This document shows positions 7,509 to 13,263 of a stretch of 13,263 bases of DNA, in pieces. Numbering within the stretch: position 1 is the first letter of the stretch; the number at the start of each line of letters is the position of its first letter. This stretch comes from Planctomycetota bacterium (GTDB taxonomy: Bacteria > Planctomycetota > UBA1135 > UBA2386). Position numbers and translations under genes: made by a program. Where the stretch lies: assembly GCA_020425885.1 (NCBI GenBank), contig JAGQRA010000620.1:1-13263 (forward strand). Direction: 5' to 3'. The notes beneath the pieces are model-generated. The model was not told the DNA's origin. It ran no database searches and saw only the letters and a list, made by a program, of their open reading frames with translations.

Positions 7509-8144
7509 TCACTGGAAGCAGATGCCGAAGCCGAGGCCGTAGAAGAACGCCCCGTTCTGGAAGGCGCGGTCGAGCCGATCGGACGACTTGAAGTTGAACT
7601 CGTACTCGGCGCCGAACTGCAGGAACACGTCGGGCTTGACGAAGTACTTGATGCCGATCTCGGGGCCGGCGGCCATCGTCTCCGTCACCGAATCGCCGTA
7701 GATGTAGCCGAGGTTGAGGCCGACGTAGGGCGTGACCTGCGGGTAGACGTTCTCGAGCGGGAAATGGTAGTCGATGGCGAACCGCGTCGCGGCGTCCCAG
7801 ATCTGCGTCGTGTCGGCGCCGGTCTTGCTCGTCGACAGGTTCTGCCGCACGGCCAACTCGAGCTCGTCGGTGACGAAGTAGCCCAGGGTTCCGGCCAGCT
7901 GCGCGCCGCCGGCGCGAAGACGGTCATCGCTGGTGCCGGAGCCGCCAAGCAGGAACTCGGTGCGACTGTCGGGCAGGCGTAGCGCGTCGCGTAGCCGCGG
8001 CATCCGTTGCTGTGGACTCGGGTGGGTCGTTGCGGGCGAGACGGATGGCATGCAGACCGGGCCACCACCGACGGGCATGGTGGAGCAGGCGGACATGGCG
8101 ACCGCTGCAGCCAGGACGAACGGGATGGCTTCGCGCCGGATCAT
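7509..8144 (-). CDS. Small outer-membrane beta-barrel protein (OmpA-like barrel family), possible lipoprotein
   Basis: A 211-residue envelope protein. ATG 8144-8142 is followed by a hydrophobic signal (residues 6-19) ending MSAC, a weak lipobox with Cys20. GGGAG lies only one base before the ATG, so it is a poor Shine-Dalgarno. From about residue 65 the sequence alternates in short amphipathic strands joined by tight turns: GTLGYFVTDELELAV, ATRFAIDYHF, TPYVGLNLGYIYGDS, GPEIGIKYFVKPDVFLQF, GAEYEFNFK. It closes with GAFFYGLGFGICFQ. This is the pattern of an eight-stranded barrel (OMP_b-brl type). The terminal residue is Gln after Phe, so the beta-signal is slightly atypical. Function is unknown, probably structural or a small porin. 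Combining a lipobox with a barrel is odd; the signal may instead be cut by signal peptidase I. Confidence 0.8.
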   Translation of the reverse strand: MIRREAIPFVLAAAVAMSACSTMPVGGGPVCMPSVSPATTHPSPQQRMPRLRDALRLPDSRTEFLLGGSGTSDDRLRAGGAQLAGTLGYFVTDELELAVRQNLSTSKTGADTTQIWDAATRFAIDYHFPLENVYPQVTPYVGLNLGYIYGDSVTETMAAGPEIGIKYFVKPDVFLQFGAEYEFNFKSSDRLDRAFQNGAFFYGLGFGICFQ

Positions 8145-8390
8145 GCTCCCAACAGAGCACCTGCGACAGCAAAGGCAACCCGGAAAGTCATCGCGCTGTG
8201 ATCGGGGGGTACCCGTACGTCGCGTGAGCCCGCTGGTCTTCACGCCTACGGGTTGCACGAGTAGAGTCCTGCTGGTGCCACAGGTTCGATTGGACACCGA
8301 GGTGTTTTGATCCCGTCGACGGAGACGCACCATCTCGTCGACGCGCCGCTGCGATGCGTCGCGGTCGGCGCCGATTCCGCGCTGGTCGAC
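8145..8390. other. Divergent intergenic region between the barrel protein and the hydrolase-like lipoprotein
   Basis: This 246-base region should carry promoters for both flanking genes. A TTGCAC hexamer (8253-8258) could be a -35 on the plus strand, but nothing like a -10 follows at 16-18 bases. The reading frame of the lipoprotein is open back to TTG 8307, which has GAGGTG only 2 bases upstream, so a 28-residue longer form cannot be fully excluded. No repeat or RNA gene is seen. Confidence 0.35.
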
Positions 8391-9281
8391 ATGTTCCGCG
8401 GTCTGCGCCGAGGCGTTCTGGCGTTGCTCCTGCTCGCGGCCCCGCTGCTGCTCGGTTCCTGCATGGCATCGAGATCCACGGCGGCACCGCCGCGTCAGAC
8501 TCCTTCGCTCGCCAGCCTCGAACGGCTGGCCCGGGGCGAGCGGATCGCGCTGCCCGATGCGCAGCTGCTGATCCCGACCGACTATGTCGTACCTGCCGAC
8601 GGCGCGGTGCCGCTCGCGATCCACTTCCAAGGCGGCGTCGTCATCGCCGAGGAGAACTTCGCCCGCATGCACCGCCCGGGCGTGTTGATCGCGTCGACAT
8701 TGGCCGGACGCTCGAGCGCGTTCTCCGTGCCCTATCGCGATCCAGCGGCCTTCCGCACCTTGCTCGCCGCCGGCGAACGGGTGCTCGCCGAACGCGCCGG
8801 CCGCGAGGTCCGCTTCGGCCCGATCCTGATCACGTTCTTCAGCGCCGGCTACGGCGCCGTGCGCGAGCTGCTGAAGGAGCCCGAGTTCTTCGACCGGATC
8901 ACGGCCCTCGTCTCCGCCGACTCGATCTACGCCTCGGTGGTCGCGCCCGATGTGCGCGCGCCCGAGGCCGAGCAGATGGTCGACTTCCTGCGATTCGCCC
9001 AGGCCGCGGCGCGCGGTGAAAAGACGTTCGTGCTGGCTCACGGCAGATATCGGACCGACTACGCCTCGACGGCCGAATGCGCGGATCTGGTGCTCGCCAG
9101 CGTCGGTGGCGTTCGACAGCCCGGGCATGGTTTCACCGACCGCGGGGTGCCGATCGGGGCGGAGTTCCATTGCCGCGGTTTTCACCTGTATGCCTTCGAC
9201 GAGGCCACTGCCGGCATCCACGTCGATTGCCTGTGGATGATCCCGGAGCTGGTGCGGCGTCACGTCGGGGCCGGTTCGTAG
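8391..9281 (+). CDS. Predicted lipoprotein with alpha/beta-hydrolase-like fold, substrate unknown
   Basis: A 296-residue protein. ATG 8391 is preferred because it places basic residues (RGLRR) directly before a hydrophobic run ending in the lipobox LGSC, with Cys24 lipidated. There is no clear Shine-Dalgarno. After a linker, the body shows a hydrolase-like order: a strand and turn AIHFQGG (76-82), a probable oxyanion region, then the strand ILITFFSAGYGAV (145-157). Here S151 sits at a nucleophile elbow in an F-S-A-G-Y context instead of the usual G-x-S-x-G. ALVSADSIYAS (D177) follows, and late histidines in FHLYAFD and AGIHVDC (H265, H277) could complete a triad. These catalytic assignments are by eye. 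It could be an esterase, lipase or depolymerase relative at the periplasmic face of a membrane. It stands alone, with a 376-base gap downstream. Confidence 0.75.
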   Translation: MFRGLRRGVLALLLLAAPLLLGSCMASRSTAAPPRQTPSLASLERLARGERIALPDAQLLIPTDYVVPADGAVPLAIHFQGGVVIAEENFARMHRPGVLIASTLAGRSSAFSVPYRDPAAFRTLLAAGERVLAERAGREVRFGPILITFFSAGYGAVRELLKEPEFFDRITALVSADSIYASVVAPDVRAPEAEQMVDFLRFAQAAARGEKTFVLAHGRYRTDYASTAECADLVLASVGGVRQPGHGFTDRGVPIGAEFHCRGFHLYAFDEATAGIHVDCLWMIPELVRRHVGAGS

Positions 9282-9657
9282 CCGCACGGCGGTTCGTGAG
9301 CGGAGCGGCGCCGCTGCGGGGCGGGGCACCCACTTCGAGGAGAACGAGATCGGTCCACGGCAGCACAACTGATCTCCGTTGGACGAGGTGGCGTTGGTCG
9401 GCCCGGGCATGGATGCGTGCCCTGGCCGGGCAACGGCCGATCAGCGGAGAGGGGGGGCTCTACCGCTCTGCGCGCAACGGGCCGCTCCCGGCGACGAGGC
9501 CTTCGCCAACTGCACGCGCGGTCGAAGTCCGCATCGGAGCGGAAGGTCTGACGCGCCGCGGGCCTGCCTTTCGCTTCTCGGGGTGTCACTCATTCCGAGT
9601 GGCGCGACAGGCGGAGTCGCAGTCCGCCACCACGAGAAGACCCTGGAGTCACAGATC
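9282..9657. other. Intergenic region without a recognisable gene
   Basis: I see no supported gene here in 376 bases. The 12-base perfect palindrome AGCGGCGCCGCT (9304-9315) lies 23 bases after the lipoprotein stop and could form a short hairpin, but there is no T-tract, so an intrinsic terminator is unlikely. A run of seven G (9451-9457) is present. The frame of the FG-GAP gene is open back to 9379 without a Shine-Dalgarno or signal peptide. The last 13 bases contain that gene's GGAGT ribosome site. Confidence 0.5.
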
Positions 9658-11388
9658 ATGAATCTCGCCTCGAAGCGCGTTCGCCCACTCCTTCCCCTGG
9701 CCCTGCTGCCGGCAACGGCCATGGCCCAGTACGACCTTTGCACGATCGACGGCACGGACGCCGGCGATCGGATGGGGTATGCCCTGTCAAGCACGGTCGG
9801 CGCCGGCGGCCCGCTCGCCCTGCTCGGCGCCGACGTCGATGAAGTCCGCGGCCAGGCTCAGGGAACGGGCACCATCCACACCATCACCTGGCATGCGGCG
9901 ACCGGATGCTTCAACCCCTTCTTCCTGCCGTTCCCCGGAACCGCCACCGGCGACAGGTTCGGCTTCGCCATCGACCGCGGGGCTCCGGGTCAGTTCATCG
10001 TCGGATCTCCCTACGAGGACCTGCCGGTGGGTGTCGATGCGGGTGCCGCTCGAGTGATCGATGCGACGACCGGCTCGACGCTGTTCGTGTTCAGAGGGCT
10101 CTCGGGCGGCGGGCTCGCCGGTTGGGCTGTCGGCTACGCCGGCGACATCGACGGCGACGGCAGTCCTGAGTACCTGCTCGGCGCGCCGAATGCGGTTCCT
10201 GGCTGTTTCGGCCGCCCCGGGGGCCAAGTGCTCGTCTACAGGGCCTCAGGCACCGGCCAGTTCCTCGCTGCGATCAATGGCAGCACCGCTTGCTCCAACG
10301 AGTCGTTGGGGCGGGCCATGGCCGGGTTGCTCGGCGATGTCGACGCGGACGGCCACGACGACTTCGTGGTCGGCAGCCCGACCTACAACCGGGTCTATGT
10401 CTACGGCGCGAATCTGACCGGGTCGGGCACCTTCGCCAGCATCAAGTCGATCCGCACGGACGCAGGGCCGGCGAACGGCAATCTCGGCTTTGCGGTCTGC
10501 ACGGTCGGCGATGTCACCGGCGATGGCGCCCCGGACTACGCGGCGAGCTCGCCGGCGACCCGCCAGGTGCGCGTGATCGATGGCGCGAGCGGCGCGATCG
10601 TGGAGCAGTGGACCGGCAACGCCGCAGAGTTCGGCACTGCGATCGCCGCCATCGGCGATCAGGACGGCGATGGCACTACCGACCTGCTGATCGGGGCACC
10701 GGGGGCGAGCAGCAACCGCGGCGAAGCCTATCTGTTCTCGATCGGCACCGGACACCTGCTGGCGGTGATGCACGGCAGCCTGCCGGGCGGGAGGTTCGGC
10801 ACCAGCGTGACGAGCCTGGGCGACCTCACAGGTGATGGCCGTGACGAGTTCGCCATCGGGGCTCCGGATGCCTCGCCGCCGGACCCGAACAGCCCTGGTG
10901 CGACGCTTGCCGGCGCCGGTCGCGCCCGCCTGTTCTGGTTCGATCCGACGTTCGCGCATGCCGCGCACTACGGAACCGGCTGTGCGCCGGCAGGCACATC
11001 GGGCCTCGAGCCTTGGATCGGGATGCCGTACGGCTACCCGAAGCTCGGTGGGAACTTCGCGTTCAGTGTCGCCCGGACGGCAGCGAACCAGCAGGCGATC
11101 CTCGCCGTCGGTCTCACCCCGAGCACGGCGCCGATCGATCTTGGGCTCCTGGTCCCGTCGTTGACTGGCTGCCTGTTGTTGGTCAGTGTGGACAGCTACA
11201 ACCCGCTGAGCACGGCTTCCAAGACGACGAGCCTGGCACCCGGCCAGGGCTTCGCCGAGCTGGTAATCCCGATCCCGGCTAACCCGCTGTTCACCGGAAT
11301 GAAACTCTTCGGCCAGTGGTACGTGATCGACCCAGGCCCGTTTCCTTTCAGAGGGACGATGAGCAAGGTGCTCGAAGTGACGATCTGA
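9658..11388 (+). CDS. Secreted FG-GAP repeat (integrin-alpha-like) beta-propeller protein with planctomycete-type C-terminal module
   Basis: A 576-residue extracellular or surface protein. ATG 9658 has GGAGT 8 bases upstream. The signal peptide is residues 1-23, with the cut after AMA. Five canonical FG-GAP calcium-loop repeats are visible: GDIDGDG at 162-168, GDVDADG at 226-232, GDVTGDG at 284-290, GDQDGDG at 333-339 and GDLTGDG at 388-394. Most are followed by a GAP or GSP turn (SSP in the third). Degenerate blades around residues 30-120 suggest a seven-bladed propeller as in integrin alpha chains. Residues 437-576 are a separate module: YGTGC, PKLGGNFAFSV, DLGLL, GCLLLVS, LVIPIPANPLF, FGQWYVIDPG, ending KVLEVTI. 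I associate this tail with planctomycete secreted proteins. Ligand and role are unknown; adhesion or display is inference. The gene stands alone in front of the tRNA. Confidence 0.93.
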   Translation: MNLASKRVRPLLPLALLPATAMAQYDLCTIDGTDAGDRMGYALSSTVGAGGPLALLGADVDEVRGQAQGTGTIHTITWHAATGCFNPFFLPFPGTATGDRFGFAIDRGAPGQFIVGSPYEDLPVGVDAGAARVIDATTGSTLFVFRGLSGGGLAGWAVGYAGDIDGDGSPEYLLGAPNAVPGCFGRPGGQVLVYRASGTGQFLAAINGSTACSNESLGRAMAGLLGDVDADGHDDFVVGSPTYNRVYVYGANLTGSGTFASIKSIRTDAGPANGNLGFAVCTVGDVTGDGAPDYAASSPATRQVRVIDGASGAIVEQWTGNAAEFGTAIAAIGDQDGDGTTDLLIGAPGASSNRGEAYLFSIGTGHLLAVMHGSLPGGRFGTSVTSLGDLTGDGRDEFAIGAPDASPPDPNSPGATLAGAGRARLFWFDPTFAHAAHYGTGCAPAGTSGLEPWIGMPYGYPKLGGNFAFSVARTAANQQAILAVGLTPSTAPIDLGLLVPSLTGCLLLVSVDSYNPLSTASKTTSLAPGQGFAELVIPIPANPLFTGMKLFGQWYVIDPGPFPFRGTMSKVLEVTI

Positions 11389-11537
11389 GCGCGCGGACCG
11401 TGGTACTGCCGGGATGGCGCCCCACCGGGTCCCGGGGTGAGCTACCTCGGTGTTCCGACGGTGCCTGAGTGCGCCTCATTCTGCTGCACGTGCACCTGAC
11501 TGCTCGAGGTGCCGCGCCGCCGTGCACTGGGCGGATT

Positions 11538-11551
11538 CACGCAACTGCGTG
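11538..11551 (-). terminator. Possible weak hairpin downstream of the tRNA
   Basis: CACGCAACTGCGTG can fold as a 5-bp stem with a 4-base loop, 18 bases beyond the tRNA CCA end on the minus strand. No U-tract follows, so it may only be a 3'-processing boundary or chance. Confidence 0.2.
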
Positions 11552-11569
11552 CTTCGGCAACGGGAAGAG

Positions 11570-11646
11570 TGGTGGGCGTTACAGGATTCGAACCTGTGAC
11601 CCTCAGCTTGTCGAGCTGATGCTCTAGCCAACTGAGCTAAACGCCC
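11570..11646 (-). tRNA. tRNA-Val (anticodon GAC), CCA encoded
   Basis: Read on the minus strand, the 77 bases fold into a complete cloverleaf. The acceptor stem is GGGCGTT with AACGCCC and the D-stem is GCTC with GAGC. The anticodon stem TCAGC/GCTGA encloses loop TCGACAA. The 5-base variable region is GGGTC, and the T-arm is ACAGG TTCGAAT CCTGT. Discriminator A and the genomic CCA follow. Anticodon GAC reads GUC and GUU valine codons. All stems pair perfectly. One oddity: position 33, just before the anticodon, is C and not the nearly invariant U. An extra T-A pair could form across positions 32 and 38. The gene is isolated, with no neighbouring tRNAs in the window. Confidence 0.96.
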
Positions 11647-11661
11647 CGTTGCGAGGCGGAG

Positions 11662-11689
11662 ATCATGGCAAGCCGGCTGCAGATCGCAA
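11662..11689 (-). promoter_or_regulatory. Candidate sigma70-like promoter for tRNA-Val
   Basis: Upstream of the tRNA on the minus strand, TTGCGA (11684-11689) and CATGAT (11662-11667) are separated by 16 bases. Each matches four of six consensus positions. Transcription would begin about 9 bases before the mature 5' end. Supported only by this pattern and its position. Confidence 0.3.
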
Positions 11690-11784
11690 GTCCAATTCCA
11701 GGCCTTTCGGAGGCACCCTGCCACTGCGACAAGGCATCCACTCGCGCGGTCCGGGGCGCTAGGCTTCTCACCACTCCTCGCCGT

Positions 11785-12489
11785 ATGAACTCGGATCGCC
11801 TTCAGCTTCGCATGCAGATCGAGCCGCCAGCTCGCGGCGGCAGTGCGCGGATCGGAGTCGGCGGCAACGAGCTCGTCTTCGAGGCGGTTCGCGGCGGCTA
11901 CGTGTTGCTGTGGCACGCCGGACGACAGGCACGGCGCTACGTGGTCGGACTGCCCGACACCGGCGGGCTGAGCCTCGTGCTGCGGCCACCGCCGTACCCG
12001 ATCAAGTTGCTGATCCGGGAGACGATCGCGATTGCGCCGGGGGCGAGGGTTCGCGGCTTCGTGCAGTTGCCCTTGGTACCGACGCTGCTGTGGAGCGGCC
12101 CGTCGGTCGTGACCTGCACCGGCACCGGCACAGCACCGGACTGTGCTGGTCGCAGCACCGTGCCGGCCGACGCGGAGCAGGTGTTGTTCGAGTTCACGCC
12201 GGCCGGCCTGACCGCGGAATGGACCGAGTCCGACGCCATGACCAGCTGCTGCGAGTCCTCGTGGTTCGTCCGTTTCCCGGTGCACGGTGGCGAGGCCCGG
12301 GTGACGGTGCCGCTGCGCCTCATGAACAGGAGTGGCCAGGTGCTGTCGCCGGCGCACGTGCCGATGAGCATGCAGGCATCGGACCTGCTCGAGCTGCGTT
12401 CGGGCATCGTCACGGCGCCGCACCGTTTGACCTGGAACGGTCGCGAGTGGCTTCGCACGCCGGCGGCGTCAGCCGAGGTCTCGGCATGA
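11785..12489 (+). CDS. Conserved-looking beta-rich hypothetical protein, possibly DUF432-like
   Basis: A 234-residue protein that I do not recognise with certainty. ATG 11785 is the first in-frame start after the tRNA promoter region. The frame is open upstream to 11665, but that stretch looks non-coding. There is no Shine-Dalgarno, and ATG 11812 is an alternative. No signal peptide or membrane segment is evident. The sequence is beta-rich, with blocks GGYVLLWHAGRQARRYVVGL, LVLRPPPYPIKLLIRETIAI, RGFVQLPLVPTLLWSG, a Thr/Cys-containing loop (VTCTGTG, PDCAG), and a C-terminal part with SCCESSWFVRFPV and VPLRLMNRSGQVL. The general layout recalls DUF432 proteins, which I have seen near mechanosensitive-channel genes. 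This is a weak recollection and needs a profile search. Its TGA overlaps the ATG of the next gene (ATGA), so the two proteins probably act together. Confidence 0.7.
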   Translation: MNSDRLQLRMQIEPPARGGSARIGVGGNELVFEAVRGGYVLLWHAGRQARRYVVGLPDTGGLSLVLRPPPYPIKLLIRETIAIAPGARVRGFVQLPLVPTLLWSGPSVVTCTGTGTAPDCAGRSTVPADAEQVLFEFTPAGLTAEWTESDAMTSCCESSWFVRFPVHGGEARVTVPLRLMNRSGQVLSPAHVPMSMQASDLLELRSGIVTAPHRLTWNGREWLRTPAASAEVSA

Positions 12490-13263
12490 TCGGCATCGTG
12501 CGAGCATGGGATCGCGCGCGATGTCTGTGCGCTGCGACGATGGCCGGTCTCGTCCTGACCGGTTGCAACGAGCGCGCGGTCAGCGAGTCGCAGCTGGAGA
12601 TCGCTGCCGAGCTGCGGGCGCTGCGCGTCACGATACAGGACGCACAGTCGCCCGGGCCAACGCGACCGGCCGCTGACGCGACGGCGGCGGCGAGGGATCT
12701 CGCCATCGCCCTCGATCCACTGCGTGAGGTGCTGACCGCCCTGGTTGCCGACATGGCGGAGATGCAGACCCGACAGGCGAGCCTGGCCGGCGAGCTGCAG
12801 CGGTGGTCGCAGTTGCTGGCGCAGACCGCAACCGGCGCCAACCGCGACGAAGCCGCAGCACTCGCGGCTCGGCTCGAGGCCCTGGAGCAGGTGCTGCGGC
12901 AGCAGGATTCACGGCATCGCGAAGTCGAGGCAATGATCGGCGGCGCCTTGGAGAAGACCTCCGAGCGGCTCGAGTCGTTCTTGCAGCGAATCGAAGGAAT
13001 CGCCGAGCCCGCAGCCGAAGCGCGGACCGGGACTCCGACCAACGAGACCACGACCAACGGCGCCGATGCCGGCAAGGGTCGCGGGGCTGCGACCGAACCC
13101 GAAGCACCGGAAGCGGCGAGCGGTGGGGGGCAGACCGGTACGCGCCTGCCCGACGATGCGAACTCACGACAGGTCCGCGCCAACACCGGTCTGCGCCGCG
13201 CCGGCAACCCCGACACCTCATTGTGGTGGTTCGGGGTCGCCGCCGCCGCGATCCTCGCCGGCG
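12486..13263 (+). CDS. Coiled-coil lipoprotein entering a transmembrane segment, partial (cut by right edge)
   Basis: The first 259 codons of a gene that runs off the window. ATG 12486 overlaps the preceding TGA, with GAGGT 6 bases upstream. Residues 1-26 are a lipoprotein signal ending LTGC (Cys27). From about residue 33 to 170 the sequence is strongly helical, rich in Leu, Ala, Glu, Gln and Arg in heptad-like spacing (LEIAAELRALRVTIQ, LAARLEALEQVLRQQ, ALEKTSERLESFLQRIE), with a break at PGPTRP near residues 56-62. A low-complexity Gly/Thr/Glu/Ala linker follows (about 172-235). A hydrophobic segment then begins at about residue 244 (LWWFGVAAAAILAG) and is cut off. An N-terminal lipid anchor plus a later membrane segment implies a long periplasmic coiled coil. 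What lies beyond is unknown; a fused membrane or channel domain is one possibility. Confidence 0.85.
   Translation, partial: MIGIVRAWDRARCLCAATMAGLVLTGCNERAVSESQLEIAAELRALRVTIQDAQSPGPTRPAADATAAARDLAIALDPLREVLTALVADMAEMQTRQASLAGELQRWSQLLAQTATGANRDEAAALAARLEALEQVLRQQDSRHREVEAMIGGALEKTSERLESFLQRIEGIAEPAAEARTGTPTNETTTNGADAGKGRGAATEPEAPEAASGGGQTGTRLPDDANSRQVRANTGLRRAGNPDTSLWWFGVAAAAILAG

Noticed and set aside
8307..8390. TTG start giving a 28-residue longer hydrolase-like lipoprotein
   Set aside because: It would bury the lipoprotein signal inside the protein, and the possible Shine-Dalgarno is only 2 bases from the TTG.
9379..9657. Upstream extension of the FG-GAP gene
   Set aside because: It has no signal peptide and low-quality composition. 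ATG 9658 has GGAGT at 8 bases and starts a clean signal peptide.
11415..11437. GC-rich hairpin-like sequence after the FG-GAP gene
   Set aside because: The stem needs mismatches or bulges and has no T-tract, so it is not supported as a terminator.
11476..12423. 315-residue minus-strand open frame running through the tRNA and opposite the beta-rich gene
   Set aside because: It includes the tRNA-Val sequence in its frame and is antisense to a better-supported gene.
12410..13216. 268-residue minus-strand Ser/Arg/Ala-rich open frame
   Set aside because: It is the shadow of the coiled-coil lipoprotein. Low-complexity composition and no start signal.
1..13263. CRISPR arrays, insertion sequences, phage genes, attachment sites
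   Set aside because: No spaced direct repeats, transposase or integrase motifs, or repeats of the tRNA 3' end were seen anywhere in the window.

Overview
The window is high-GC DNA (about two thirds G+C by eye). It looks chromosomal and comes from a Gram-negative, outer-membrane organism. The best lineage guess is Planctomycetota. The two secreted proteins (6620-7492 and 9658-11388) end in C-terminal modules of a kind I associate with large secreted proteins of uncultured or deep-branching planctomycetes, and several genes lack a clear Shine-Dalgarno. This is recognition by eye, not a search result.

Left half (1-6394, all minus strand): a heavy-metal efflux operon of the CusCBA / HME-RND type, transcribed right to left. 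It starts with a small cysteine-rich exported protein (5882-6394). A TolC/CusC-like outer-membrane lipoprotein (4404-5780), a CusB-like periplasmic adaptor (2026-4407) and a CusA-like RND pump (1-2029, cut by the left edge) follow. The last three are translationally coupled by GTGA and ATGA overlaps. The adaptor is elaborate: two CPMHP...CGMDLVP-type metal-binding segments and two tandem C-terminal DUF3347-like domains. The pump has CusA's TM4 aspartate but lacks most of CusA's membrane methionine relay, and it carries an extra hydrophobic insert before TM7. The metal is therefore probably Cu(I)/Ag(I)-like but not proven.

Middle (6620-9281): a secreted jelly-roll-like protein (+), a convergent small outer-membrane beta-barrel protein with a possible lipobox (-), and a divergent alpha/beta-hydrolase-like lipoprotein (+). 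These look like independent single-gene units with no evident link to the metal operon.

Right half (9282-13263): a 376-bp gap without a gene, then a large secreted FG-GAP beta-propeller protein (+), a tRNA-Val(GAC) gene (-) with an unusual C at the normally invariant U33, and two coupled plus-strand genes (ATGA overlap). The first is an unrecognised beta-rich cytoplasmic-looking protein. The second is a coiled-coil lipoprotein that enters a hydrophobic segment as it leaves the window.

Two of the most obvious genes, the RND pump and the terminal lipoprotein, run off the window edges, so only partial sequences are visible. The most unusual material is the metal operon: the Cys-rich leading protein, the four-module adaptor and the relay-poor pump.
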